NCBI RefSeq assembly: GCF_932276165.1
Contig: NC_064006.1
Coordinates: forward strand, 1,736,001 to 1,800,000
From: Plutella xylostella
Lineage: Eukaryota; Arthropoda; Insecta; Lepidoptera; Plutellidae
Direction of reading: 5' to 3'
DNA: 64,000 nt
Below, piece after piece: positions 11,701-26,700 of the stretch. The position numbers were made by a program, and so were the translations under genes. Positions within the stretch are counted from its first letter, which is position 1; every line of letters starts with the position of its first letter. The notes under the pieces were generated by a model, which was given only the letters and a program-made list of their open reading frames with translations, did no database searches and was not told the DNA's origin.

Positions 11701-14700
11701 AACCAATAACACCCCACCTTTTGGGGTTTAAAAAGGCTTCGGGGGTTGATATTCGAAAGTACTTCTCGTCCCAATCACGTGTCTGAGTCGCATAAGAGGG
11801 GCGCCGTTCATAATTGAACGAATTTAACTTGCAAATGCGCCACCAATAAATGTTAGGTAACGCCCGCAACTGGGTAAAATGCTACGCGGCTCTGGAGGGT
11901 TACTCTATACTGACGAAAACCGAACGAACGAGAGCTGTCGTGCAATCGGCACGTTTAATACAACGAAATAAAGTCGTGCCTGGCGTAGCAGCGCTACGAA
12001 ACTTCGTTTGAACGGCGTATATAGTGACCCCCTGTGCTGTCTGTGCCAGAAAGGAGTTTTCTAGAACTTGTACATGTAAATGTCCATCCTCAGATAAGGT
12101 AGGCTAACTGTTTAAGTAAATATAGTTCTAGAATTATCTGCGTGCGGCATAAAACTGACAAACCGTTTTAAGTTCAACCTAATCACACTATCTAGATTCT
12201 AGATCGTATAAAAATATAATTGTTCACATTTGATCATAGTGCGAAATGCGTCCTGATTAATAAAAAAAACCGGCCAAGTGCGAGTCGGGCTCGCGCACAA
12301 AGGGTTCCGTAGCACAATAACTTAACCAAAATTACAGTTAAATCAACCTATCTCAAAAACTATAAGAGATACTTTGATCAAACCAAAAATCGTTGAAAGA
12401 GTTAATTAGCATGCATCACCTCTATTTTTTTTAGAATTTTATACCCCGTAGTTATAAAAATAGAGGGGGGGGGACATACTTTTTACGACTTTGAGAGCTG
12501 ATATCTCAAAAACCGTTCACTTTAAGAAAAATGTTTTTTAGAAAACACTATATCATTTTAAAAGACCTTTCCATTGATACCCCACACGGGTATGTACATC
12601 GAAAAAAAAATTTCATCCCTCAGTTACATGTATGGGGGGCCCCACCCCCAATTCTTTTTTTTACTATTTAGTGTCATATTTTTGTAGCGGTTCATACAAC
12701 ACATATTCCCATCAAATTTCATCACTGTAGTACTTATAGTTTCCGAGTAAATCGGCTGTGACAGACGGACAGACGGACAGACGGACAGACGGACATGACG
12801 AAACTATAAGGGTTCCGTTTTTGCCATTTTGGCTACGGAACCCTAAAAACGGCAGTTAACTTTAGTCGCGACGAATTACGACTATACTTTTCTTAGCATT
12901 GGCGTCCTTATGCTTATTAGTAGACATCACCTTATTGTTAAAGCCTTTACTGAAGGCTTCCAGTTAGATTATCTCGCAAAATAAGAACAACATTTGCGTC
13001 GATTACAGAAGCATGTCTAATTTCCTTGGCGATACCCTATTCAAGTAAACTAAGATTTTCAAAAGCGATATTGGATTTAGTTTACCTTCTGGACTTCTGG
13101 TACATGTACACAAGAGCGGAGAAACCAGGGGTTTTGATGACGTAAAAAAATATCATCCTTTCATTTGAGAGCTCTGGTTATCATGGAATACTTGGAATGC
13201 TGGCATGTCCCAAGGGTAATGTGTAAAGGAAACCATCGTGAGGAAACCGGCACAATATTCTAATGCACTTCGTAAATGCATTTAACTCATTCCAAGGCGG
13301 TAAACATACCGGTTATATATCAGATGGGCTTCAAAAGCGGCAGCTGGGAAGAGCCTATCTCGGCTTTTACAACATCCAGGCTTGCTGCTCCAATTTACAC
13401 GGGGGCTAGGCTGGCTGAGCTGAAATTAGTAGGATGTATGTACAAAGGTTCCACTCGAGAGACCCACGTAAAGAAGCTTCACTCCCCCTCAAAATAGAAT
13501 ATAATAATGGTGGCTTGTTTTAAAGCTACTACACCTTTTACCAAAAAAACTTGTGTCGACTGTGATTTTATCGCTTTGGAACCGCTAGCGGCGTTACCCT
13601 GAATAAGGCAAGTGGCCAGTTACAGTAATGGCGCAACATTATTGTGCTATCGAGTCCATCGTTACAGAAAGACAATGAAGAAAAAAATATGCAAATACAT
13701 AAAGGTCACATCTTGGCTATTTTACCTTCAAGTCATTTCCTAAAGCGTCCTTTCCTGGTATTGTGATGTGTTAGATTTAGAAATTCTTTACAGCAGGGTA
13801 TGTAGAGATTACTTAGAGGCATGTTTATTTCCCAGGATAGTAGCGGAACATATTTTTACACGTATTTTCATAGTGTCATATCCAAAAAGATTCAAATCCA
13901 ACTAATATTCACCTCGACCGGAAATAGAACCTGGGACTTTCAACTTAACATCCACTACCACTAACTACTAAACCACCGGATTATAATTTCACATTGGATC
14001 CTGAAGTGGGTGGCCTCGCTTCACTTAAATCGCCTATCACTAGTTCACTAATGAGGAGTTATTTCGTGTGTTTATCCAACTGATAGAAAAAAAACTCACA
14101 TTAAATACATAATATATAGTACTATTAAATTGTATAGGCACTTACACATAGTATTTTATTAGGTATGTAGATCGTCTGGTTTGTATTTTATAAAACGTTC
14201 GGACTATTATTTTTACATAGTATGTTTAGTATTTATTAGCGTGGTCTGTCTTTATTTTCTTATTAAGAAAGGTGCAATGAACGCTGGTGCATTTCGTGCA
14301 CGATTTTGTCACTTAAAATCCAAAAGGTTTCAAATATGCTGCTATATAAATAAGCTGCTTCTTTTTAATGCCTTGATTCTTTTTATGGGCCCTTAAAGTT
14401 AAAATTCATGGATGTTTACTTGCCCAGATTTTATATATTTTTTGCGGAAACTTTTGCTTATTAAATTCCAATTTAATCATGTGATATACATACAAATCGA
14501 TATACTTACCTTAGCGTAGCTCTCTTTTATCCCGAAACACTTCTTCTTGGCTTACGACGCTTTGACAATGGGTGCGTCGTTGTTCTTTTGAGACCCTAGA
14601 GGCTTAGAGAGTCTCCCCAAATTTCCGCCACTCCTGGCTTTAACTGCATTTGGACTTGCTCGAGCTACGTGTGCTGTAAGCCATCTTCTATTGAAGGTTG

Positions 14701-17700
14701 GCCATCATCCTCAGTTCCTGATGGGTTACTCTATACTGACGAAAAACTAATGAACGAAAGCTGTCGTGCAATCGGTTAATACAAAACGTTTAATACTAAA
14801 AAGATAGAGTCGTGGCTCGCACAGCAGCAAGTTTCGGAGAACTTAGTTTTTCGTCACCCCCTTAGTGACCCCCAGTACCTCAAACCTCAACTGCCAAATC
14901 TGACTTCGCAACCTAGAGAACTCTATCTGACCCCTAACTGAACCTGACTCTTTTATTCCAGAGGGACGACCGCTCGCTGCTAGCGCAGTTCTTCTTCGCG
15001 GACGACGCGCTCAACATGGTGGCCGCCGAGCTGGACTCGTTCGACGGCCGCAAGGACCCTGAGAGGTGCACCACGCTCGTCAACCAGCTGAGACATGCAC
15101 AGGTATGAAACAAGAGAAACCCTGAAACAGCGACAGATGCTAACTGACTAGGGTTTGTCTTAGGGGCAGAGGAAGGTAGCAGCAACAACAAATGGCGCTG
15201 TGTCCACCAATGACAGCGCCGTATTTATAGCAAAACGCGATATAGCGACCTTTATCTACGTCGATAGAGAACCCATGTAGTGGCAGCTGATACAGCTTAT
15301 CAATAGTTATACCCTTATCGCGCAAGAGTTAGACTAGGGCTGGGCTTTAGGGACAGAGGTAGGTTGCTGCTACAACAAGAGGCGCTGTACAACATAGTGG
15401 CGGCCGAGCTGGACTCGTTCGACGGCCGCAAGGCCGACCCTGGACCCTGGAACAGCAAAGACCGCATATACCCCAAAGCGTGCGCTTCAAAACGCCTAAT
15501 GTGTACAAGCTCTTATCGCGCAAGAGTTAGACTAGCATTTGTTTTAGGGACAGATGATACGTCAGAGGTAGGTTGCTGCATATTCAAAGACAATAAGTGG
15601 CGCTGTAGTGTGGTGATCCAAACTATTGATATGCCCAAACTATGGACCCTGAAACAGCTCATAAATAGTTATATATACTCTCATTGCGCAAGAATTAGAC
15701 TAGGGTTAGGTTAAGGGGTAGGTTGCTGCAGGTGCAAGTACTCCTTTCTTTATACTTAGTAGGTATAGTTTATTAATATAATTGATTCAGAATGGATGGT
15801 CCCATAACGACTAAAATATGTACAGTCATCATTGTTTACAATGACTTTGATTATTGCAATAACATTAATCCTCCTCATTGCCATTCATCCTTGTACAGAT
15901 ACAGATAATAGGTATATATCACAATTATCTGTATCACACACGTTCCTCCATATCTATTGTTTATGCACTTATGAATCAGTCGCTGTCACAGATATGGATA
16001 GCCGTATCTTTATGTTATCTAAAAGGTAGTTTCTTAAACAATACATAATTTATATAGTTTTATTTTTGTCCCGAATCTTTGGTTAATTTATGATGATTTG
16101 GTAATTCAACATACAGCAGAGTCTGGAATCTAGAACATCTATGTTATGTTATTGTTCTGGTTAATTATTAATCACGGTATATTACATTTACCATTACTAC
16201 CGTATTTATAGCGGTACATCATTGATGTGATGATCTCATGTCATAGTAAGTACGATATAATAATTATGTGCAATTCCATAATCTCAGATACATACCTATA
16301 TAGCTATGTACCTCGCCCCTATACTATACAATGTATTAGTAGTTATCTGTGTCAGTCATGCGAACCATTCGAGAATGTAAAAATCCGAAGCATCGTCACA
16401 ATAGGAATAGCAAATTTATTATGCCACAATTTCTGTGCAAAAATTTATGATCAAACGAACTTACCTGTACATAAGTGAAGTTCGATCCATAATTATGCGA
16501 GCAGCTTTATTCGATGCGATGTATAGTTAACATATTGTTAATAATATAGGTACATAAACCGAAATCTGAATGCATGCTTTCACTAAAATATTCCCAGTCA
16601 AATTCCCCATGCTGATAAAATGGACGATTTTGAATCTTAAAATATACGAAACAAGATCGCTACACAAAGTCCTAAGGACATAAGATGTGGCCATTTCCTT
16701 GATTATACAAAACTGCTTGTAGTTATTTCCTAACTACGGCCTTCCGTGGCTCCATTAAGGCAAATGAGCCAACATTATAAGTAGCGTATTTTGCCTATTT
16801 ACTATTTATGTGTTGGACTAATTGAAAAGTATAAATAAACATTATTTACTTCATTCGCTTCAAGGATCACTGAGTTTACATTTGAAGCGCACAAATGTTT
16901 CTTTTGTATTTGTTGAAATTAGAAAACCGAGTATGAATAGGCATAATATAAGCATCGTAATTTAAATGATCAGTATATATATAAAATACACAAGTGGTGC
17001 ACATACCGTTCCTAGTACACAGTTGCTTTCGAAAATGTGTTAAGTATCTTTACCAACATTCCTCCATTGTAGTCCAGTCAAGGAATGAGGTGTAGAGTGC
17101 GTTCAGAAACTTGTTCAGGGGGCTTAGGTTGTTAACATACCAAAAGTCCTGACTCCTAGGTGATGAGCGGGGGGGGAGGAGAGGGGGGTAAAGGTACGAA
17201 TTTATGGTTTTTCGCTTATATCTCGAAAATGGTGCATCGCAGAGAAATATTTTCAAAGCATAAAATGGACTTCTTTAAATTACCTAAAACTTTTATATCA
17301 TATGTATTTTTCTAATTCCTAACCGTTTTCGAGTTATTACCCTCGGAAAAAGTTAAAATTTACAAGAAAAATCTATTCAAAACATTCATAAACATTGCAT
17401 CATATTTTCTAAACCGATTCATAAACGAAGTCATTCGGGGTCATTTATTGACTGGACTATTGCTGGACATAGGACTCTCCCAAGGAGCGTCACTATCCGT
17501 CTTCAGATTTCCTCTGCAGATAGTAATTGAGGTCCAGGAAAGTCACTCTATCTTCGCAAAAACGAAACACCAACCGTGCTACTCTTTGTACAACTCTAAC
17601 TCTACCGTAGCCGGTAGTGGTTGGATGAGGAAGGCCGAGGACCGAGTGTTGTGGCGCTCCTTGGGAGAGGCCTATGTCCAACAGTGGATGATTATTGGCT

Positions 17701-20700
17701 AATGATGATGATTATATGACAGCTGTTTGAATAAAAAATTGAGTGCCGAGAAGAAGGCTGCGTTGGTGGTCTTCACTCTCTCCACTAGACGTTTTGTCTA
17801 ACGGTATTATTAAACCTTCTCATCCCGTGCATTTGTTGAACTGTGCAGCGATCACAGGATTCGATACTACTACACAAACATATGGAAAAAGAACAGTATC
17901 GTCAACTGTCACTGTCAAAATTTAAGGCAAATTTGTCAGTTCCAAAAGTGACATTTGTTTTTTCCATACGTTTGTGTAGATTCGAAAATAGTATCGAATC
18001 CTGTGATCGCTTCACTGATGAACATAGCGATTGTTACGTCACACAATAACATCGTATGAGTCATCTGTGTTGTGGTCATGTGGCCGGGTGTATTCGCTGA
18101 GGCCACACGTTTCCAGAACTATCGTGATATCTCACTTATCGCACTCGAATCGACGATATGATCGGTATAGCAGCTATAATGTTTTTTTCTATTTATGTCA
18201 CGACTAAAGGCAAATTAGATTTGAAGCTAATATTGCACGCATAGATTGCTGAAGTGTTAAATCTGGCCAGTCGGCAACAATCGCTATCTGACTAGCTTTC
18301 TTTGACAACCAACGGTAGCAAATCCTATTCCAGCAAAAGTGTTTGTCACCGACAGTAATAGAATCGAGGTACTTCATCTTCTCAAAGTGTAGGATTTAAA
18401 AAAAACACTTTGGAAAGCAGCTTTTGTGTATTTTCACTTATAAGCATCTTTAGACGTACCCCCATCGTCGACCATATGGTCCCAAAAGGGGCTACTCTGC
18501 CTTGAAAAATACAAAGTTTCGGACAGCTGCCGTGCGGCACGTTTAATGCGACGAGATAGAGTCGTGATTAGCACAGCATCGCTTCGAAATATCGCTTTTG
18601 TGAAGCTAGATAGCTCCTTGGAATATTATTATTATGTCATCGCATCGGTGGTATTGTCAAGCGATTTTGTGTCCTTATTTACAGATTTACCTGTTTTATA
18701 TTCAATATGCTATATATCTATACAGGGTGTTGCAAAAGGGTATACTAAGCCGAAACCTACATGTGGAGCAAGCCCGAAACTGAAATCAGAATAATAGTAT
18801 ACCCTTTTTGCAACACCCTGTAGATTAACCAGGACCATAACATAACAGCATTTTTACTTGGTACAAGAAGTGAAATATGCTACATCTACATATATTGTCA
18901 AGGAAATCGATAGAATATGGGAGAAGTCAAATAAAAAAGGCAGTTTACTCGACAGTCCACTAGTAAAGGGCAGTATGGCTACTGATTTTGCCGAAGAATG
19001 CAAAGGGTTTTTACTGGAAAGTCACAACTTCAAGGTCCTACTCTATAACATTAGGAGCCACACGTGTAACTTTGCAAATTTTCTCGTATTACTAAAACGC
19101 CTGAATATTGTATATGACGTAATTGTTCTGACAGAATGCTGGCTTGGAAAAGATCCACATGTCAATTCTATCGATGGTTACTCACATTACCACTCTTCTG
19201 AATACATAAATCAGAATGGCGGAGTCATTGTTTATATAAAAAACGACTTACAAGCTAAAATTACTGAACCGCCAATTCTGGAAGCTGACTGTCTTAATAT
19301 TGAGCTTTCGAATAATTTTACAATAATTGCACTATACCGATCACCTTCATTCAAGAACACGGATAAGTTTATTGAATCTCTAGACATCCACCTTAGTTCT
19401 TTTCAACAGAAATCAAACATATTGCTGATGGGTGATATAAATATCAATATTATGCCTGGCGGGGACGATAAGAATAAAAACGAATATCTCTGTACGACAG
19501 CTGCACATGGCTTAGCTCCAATAATTACTATACCAACTAGAAACGATAGGTGTATAGATCACATTCTTATTAAATCCAAAAGTAAAGCAGTAGCTCTCGT
19601 ATGTAAAACCTCAATGTGTGATCATGATTTACCCATGGCTTTTATATCTACAAATAAAAAAACCGTGAACAGTAGCAAACGACAACATCTAAAAACAGAC
19701 TACGAAGCGGTAGCGGAGGATCTAAAACAGACAGACTGGACTGACATTATTTCTTCACGCGACGTCAACGAGGCAACTAACAAGTTCTCAGTTTTAGTCA
19801 AAAACTCTATTGACAAACACACTAAACTAGTAACAGTTAGCCGCTCAAAAATTAACTTCAAACCCTGGATCACTCCAGGCCTAATACGCTGTATGGTCCA
19901 CAGAGATCGATTGCATCTTAAAAGTAGAAAATCTCCTAACAACGCAACAGACAGACTCATATACACCAGATACCGTAATTTTTACAAGAATGTCCTGCGC
20001 AAAGTCAAAGCACAATACGAAAACAACCTGCTAAATGACTGCAAAGAACATCCAAAAAAGTTATGGAACGCAATTAAAACAATCTGTGAAATAACGCCAA
20101 AACATAATCCAGCTACTGAGATAATTTCAACTCAAGACAAACATGACTCAATCAACAAATGCAATGATCACTTTGCAACTATAGGCTCAGTCTTGGCTAG
20201 TAAAATAGTTTCATTAACTGGAAAAACGGAGATTGAACTTGCTGCCCTTGTGAAAAGTACATCTACCCCAACATCATCTTTCTTTTTTCAACCCACCGAC
20301 CCTCAGGAAATATCTGAGTACATCAAGCAACTCAAAAATGAAAGCGCTCCGGGACTGGACGGCATTAAAAGCCCGCTCATTAAAATAATATGCAAACACA
20401 TAATCGAACCTTTTGCGCACATTTGCAACTTAAGCCTGTCCAATGGCTGTTTTCCTGAGATTTGGAAAACTGCAACAGTCACACCTATATATAAGGCGGG
20501 TGACAAATCCTGTCCCTCTAATTACAGACCTATCTCACTACTCTCTTTACTCTCTAAACTACTCGAAAAAATTGCAAATAACAGACTCACCTCGTACCTA
20601 GAGCAAAATAACTTATTATCCGACATCCAATTCGGCTTCAGGCGGGGGCGCTCCACAGAGCACGCAGTCTCACAACTTCTAGACATTGTCACCTCTCACT

Positions 20701-23700
20701 TAGACAATGGGAGATGCTGCCTGGGTGCTTTTCTAGACCTAGCAAAAGCATTCGACACGGTATCGATAACTATTTTGACCCAAAAATTAGAAAACCTAGG
20801 CATAAGGGGACAAACTCTCTCATGGTTTAAAAGTTACCTTACCAACAGAAAACAGCTTACCAAAATTACTGACACTACAAGTGACCCATCAGCCATTAAC
20901 TATGGAGTACCGCAGGGCAGCATTCTTGGGCCAACGCTATTCATTATTTATATGAATGACATAAGCAATGTCCTAACCTCCAACAAAGCCAAAATTGTAT
21001 GCTATGCGGACGACACAGCTATGCTTTTCTCGGGAGACGATTGGGATGAGACATATAGACAGGCAGAGATTGGCCTCACTCAAACTGCAACTTGGCTTTC
21101 ACATAATCTCTTGACCCTCAACATATCTAAAACAAATTATATATGTTTTCATAAAACTAAAGCGTCTGCACCCGATCCAGCTCTTAAGTTAAAAATGCAT
21201 ATGTGTCAACATCAACTACAACCCTGTTCTTGCGAAACTATCCAAAGGCTATCTTCCTTAAAATATCTCGGAGTAATCTTGGACGAAAAAGTGAACTTTA
21301 ATAAACACATAGAATACACCTCTGACAGAGCAAGAAAGCTAATTCATATTATGCGCTTACTCCGCAACGGTGCAGAGTTAGATACTCTTCGTAACGTATA
21401 CATGGCACTCTGTCAATCAGTCCTAGGATACTGCATCACATGCTGGGGTGGAGCGTCTAAAACAAGTATGTTAATATTAGAAAGAGCGCAGCGGTCCATA
21501 CTGAAAGTAATGCTCAAAAAGCCGAAACGGTATCCCACAACTCAAATATATGCCGCCTGCCAAGTGCTAACAATGAGACAACTATTTATTTATCGCACAT
21601 GTCTACAAGTACACCGCAATACAATTAACTCCACGGACTATCCCATTCTTTTATCCAAAAGAACATTTAAATTGCCCGTACATGCCACAAACACAAGGTT
21701 CGCTCAAAGGTTTCCCAATTTTCTTCGCCCACATACATACAACAAAGCTATAAAACACTGTAGTATGAATAATGCTACAATGAAGGAGGCAAAGGATACC
21801 ATGAAAAAATGGCTCACTGGTTTGAATTATGACCAAACTGAGGACATTATTTGTATAACGGAATGACCTTGAAACCCTTTATAGGACCGTTCCTACCTGT
21901 GTAATAATCTGGAGTAAGTACATATACTTTGCTTATCTATTTATAAACTTATATTTTATATATATTAACTAATGTTTATTTGACTTTATTTATCCTTAAC
22001 TATTATATATATTTTTTCCTATAAGAACAAAGTGTACAAAGTGTACAAGCGAGCCTAAATTCTATCCTACATTCTGCTTAACTTAGGTTTTAGGTTTTAA
22101 GTTTAATTTGGTTAGTTTAAAATCTAAATTGTTAATTAATGTCATTTAATGGTCCATAATTTTATTATAAAGCCACCTAACGAATACCTGACCAAACAAT
22201 ACAAATAACCTGCCTACCGTCCCCCACGATACGGGTTGTACCTAGTGTAGGGGACACTGTCAACACTATATAGATCAACTCCTCACCAAATTATTGTAAC
22301 CACCAGACTATTGTAAAAACGTTTTATCGGTGCCAATAAATGATTTTTATTTATTATTTTATTTTTTTAGTATACTTCCTAATTAACATACCATTACGTA
22401 TCCACAATTACAAAACTCACCACATTCGTATCGTAAAATCGAGATAAGATAACAATATTTTTGTAAGCGAAAACTTTCAAAACATGAGTTGTACCTACGA
22501 AATAATGTAAATTACATTGTAATGCTATGTGAAAGCTGTTATTAAATCATTAACAAAGTTGATAAGCACTTGTCGACAGAGTTAACGGGCATCTTATATT
22601 TAATCAAGACATAGTACACAAACTTAGGTAATTATTTATGTGAAATACGCTTGTAACTTTCGAAAAATTGGATGGGCAGATTTTACATCCCGGCTCAACA
22701 AGAGGAGTTTATTAGTTAGGTATATGTTTAGTATCATCGCCTTATTGTATCGATGACAATCTAACAAAGTCGCTAAATAATAGGTAGGTAGGTACGTTTC
22801 AATATTAAACCTTTCCCGAGGAAAAGGCTACACCAATTTGTATAAAATTTGGTCGGTAGGATGCTTGCATACGGATTAACACAGGTTTATTTATCCCAGA
22901 ATTCCCACCGTAAAACTAAAATAGCTTATTTATTATAATTTATGATAAAAAGGGGCCTACTTAGTAAAGGCACGTGTAAGGACCCTGACTTTGCGGCAGA
23001 CATTGCGCCAGTGCGTCCTGTCTGTTCCGTCGTACCCTTGACCTTGTGGGGGGTAGTGGAGGGAGAATTAGGACTTTGCTACCCTGGATTTACTATTTTA
23101 AGGCATACAAGACACATTTGCATACAAAGCTTCCTGTACGTGGCTCTCTCGAGTGGAACTTTTGTTCATGTCTCCTTAATTTCAGCTCAGCCAGCCTAGC
23201 TCCCGAGTAAACTGGAGCAGCAAGTCTGGGTGTCGCAATAGCCGCATCCCCTTGTTCTTCATACGTTACCATCCCTATCATGTGTGTACGCTCACTGTCA
23301 TGCAGTCTCGGCAAGCAACAAGCATGCTAGTTACTCTTTCATTTTACACGCATGTTTGACCCCTTCAACGTATGCCTTCGCTCGAAAGGTGAGGAAACCT
23401 GAAAATATAGATATGAACTAACCCGCAGTGCATCTGTGTGGTAGGAAGGGAAATGGTGCAAGCTTAGGAAGGCAGTGCAGGCTTAAAAGAAATATGGATA
23501 AAAGGTCCTCCCCATTCGTGTGAGCCAAGTTCAGGTACTTTCATCGTCACATGGCACATAATAATATGTAGCTGATATTATGATATGAATAAGGCGATTT
23601 TTTTTAATCTATAGACATATGTATTACATGTGTATGTTATGTTTTTATTTACCAATAACCAGGGCCCAGGACCGAATCTTCTTGCATGCAATCCGGTTAT

Positions 23701-26700
23701 GTTGTAATGCAGTAAGTATTGTTCAGCCTTCAACAAAAACATGGTTCGAATAACCTTATAAGGGCAGCGATGACCGTTAAGACTGTTTAAGTGATAACAA
23801 TGTAAAGAAACTTAATTATGTAATAAGGTTTATTTGTGTCTCGACTGAATAAGAGGGATAATATGTAATTCTGTTGGACAAGTTGAACTTATAACAACCA
23901 CGGTTTTGGTTAGGGGTTAAAAAGTAGGGGAGTATACGTTGATTACTAGTAGGTGTCCTATAATAATAGTCTATTACCTAATATTCGACCTAACTCAAGG
24001 GTGGGCTAAAATGCCCATTTACGACCCTTATGCCACCAATAAACTGTTTAATTTATTACGCTATGTTTTAATTACATAAGGTGTTATAACTGCGTTGAGT
24101 GATGACCGTCTGCCATGCGAACTGTTTATAAATAGCTTAAATACAGTCGACCACATGAATATGTGTACAATTTAAAAAAAAACGCAACTTCACAAACCAC
24201 CAATGAGATAAGTGACGGCTTCTGAATTATATGATTTTGATAAGGTACAAAAGTTTGATGATAATTATGTAATCGATTCACTGTACACAAAGTTAATAAA
24301 TAACCTCAATAAAATTAGCTTAACCTATAACCTTGAAATATTGACTGTTGCTATCGGCAAGGCAGTTAGGCACAGGGAAAAAGGAAAGGGGTCATCTGAA
24401 GTGTCAACCGCTAACCAGACTGGCTAATCCCTTCACGGTGACAAACACCAGATCTGGACAAAGTTTAGCCCCCATCATGCTAAGAAAGACTATACAGGGT
24501 GTTGCAAAATTGGTATACTAAGCCGAAACCTACATGTGCAGCATGGTATATCTAAGCCCGAAACTGAAATCAGAATTTGGAAATTCGCGAAAAAAAATTT
24601 CATTTTCCAAAGTAAAAAATCACGTTACCAACAAAGTTTATATGGAAAACGTAAAAAAAAATTCGCGAATTTTCAAATTCTGACTTCAGTTTCAGGCTTA
24701 GATATACCATGCTGCACATGTAGGTTTCGGCTTAGTATACCCTTTTTGCAACACCCTGTAGACACTAGCAACACATTTAGTACGGCAAAAGTATAAAGTG
24801 GTACTATGCTATACGTACCTAGTGTCAGGTTTTGTGTGCACAGTGGCAATGCCGATATCAATACAAAGATACAAAGTAATACAGTTGTAGAGGGATATCT
24901 AGTTCCAGATTAGCCTCGGAAAGAAAGTTGTTAGTTATAGTTATTGTGATAAGTGAAAGTTAACTTTAACATAGTTCTCTAAAGATAGTTCGAATATTAG
25001 GTTTTACCTTTCCACTAGAGATGCGTGTGGATGCGTATAGCTAGTTCGCTACAATCTCTACGACCGACTGTGTCATATCGGCAAAATACTCGTATTGTCA
25101 GGAATGAAGTGTTCATAGGGCAATATGAAACACATTGTTCTCATTCTTTTACAGCATGTACAGTGTGTTGTTTTTCAGACCCGACAAACTTTAAGAGTGG
25201 ATTCAATGTAATTTCATTGAGAAAAACCCCCATATGTGGGGTGAAATCTCAATATTCTAGAAATGGCGGCCATTTTAAAGTTGCTTTGAACTTTTTTTAT
25301 GTAACTTTTAAGCAGTTGTGGATATTTTTATTGGATAGAGATGACTTTTTGCGAATAATTAAATTTAAACGCATTTTATTTCATGTCCGTAAGGCGTTTA
25401 AATCTCGAGATATGATTTTCTAAAAGAAGAAGAAAATCTACATATGGAGGTTTTTTCTCGATGAAATTACTCGTAGAATCCACCCTTAAAGTTTGTCGGG
25501 TCCGAAAAACAACACACTGTATATCTGGCACCCTCGTGCTCGCTTATGTATCTGTGAGCACACGCGTTAAACGTATGACATCCATTTAGTTATCGGGGGT
25601 TTAATATTTGCTTTCATTGGGCGTCGAGTGCTGCGACCCTTGACCCAGTAAAAACTTTTGATATGATACGTAATGGTCAGTTACTACGTTTGGTGATGGT
25701 CAACAAACTATCAAAATATTGGCAATCCTCTACTACACATACTGGATGTGATTTGACCTCAGCGAATGCGAATAATTGAATCTTTGATTTTATTCAAAGA
25801 GGTATCAATATTGCGTAATAATCTTAGCCAATAATATAATATGTGGGGACATCTCACACACGGCGATTCGACCACAAGCTAGACAGAGCCTGCAATATGG
25901 GTATCGGAAAGCTGATAATATATCTACACTGGCACATAGATAGATACTGCTTCCACAGATGCCTGTTCGTGGTCTCCACTCGAGAACTCATCCACTCCAT
26001 CCAACAGACATAGGTTCTTCGGCAAATATGACCGACCCAGCACTGCCACTTCAACTAACAGACGTAGCGAATCGTTTATGGCCAATCATAAGGAAACTAG
26101 ACCCGGAAGACAGTTTATTTATATTACTTGATGAATATTTTGCCAATGCCCTTTTCCTTATTAAAGCCTTTTGCCCATAGCGCGGTGTCAACGTTTCCTA
26201 GTTGGAAAATTACCTACTCGTCGATTGTAAACAAAACAATCAATAAAATGTAGGGTATGATGGGGAATCTAATTCTTCTAAGGGCCTGTTCCACAATGTC
26301 TGGTTAGTGGCTACCTGTCGGATAAAATACATGCTGTCACTCTCTGTCATTATTTTTTAGACAGTGACAGTATGTATTTTATCCGACAGGTAACCACTAA
26401 CCAGACATTGTGGAACAGGCCCTAAGTATTGCTTGTACTAGTTATTATCTGTGGTATTGCGAAGAAGTTTAGCTGTGTTTTGATGGAATAATTTAACACT
26501 TCATGTGTAAGTCATTAGCTGTGGCTATAAGAGATGGTTAAAAACCCCATTTACCTCACCTTTTTAACCCCTGATGAAGGTTAAGTTAGAGGCGGAGATG
26601 AGGAAAGGAGAGTAATTTGTAAAAAACATACGTTTTTCAGTTTTTTATTTATTTATACGATGAATCTTAATTCATTTAACTTTAACTTTAGTTGTTTAGC

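Larger units (their letters stand above)
5776..14961 (+). other. lst2: lst2 intron 1
   Basis: A 9.2-kb intron with no supported gene. It contains a short SINE-like stretch (7858-7997), a 513-bp long-inverted-repeat element (9659-10171), a dispersed repeat at 10424-10560, a 590-bp element with inverted ends (12262-12850), copies of the GGGTTACTC MITE family (11899-12030 and 14725-14875) and a repeat at 13340-13480 that recurs inverted at 23110-23240. The remainder is AT-rich unique-looking sequence. The short open frames show no family resemblance. Confidence 0.8.

Noticed and set aside
15364..15714. 116-codon ORF as a separate gene
   Set aside because: Its recognisable part ([11 protein letters not shown]) is a truncated copy of lst2 exon 2; the rest is tandem repeat.
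17493..17681. Short ORFs around 17.5 kb as genes
   Set aside because: They are parts of inverted RTE LINE 3' ends.
25025..25423. 132-codon ORF
   Set aside because: Most of it is the left arm and centre of a TA-flanked MITE.
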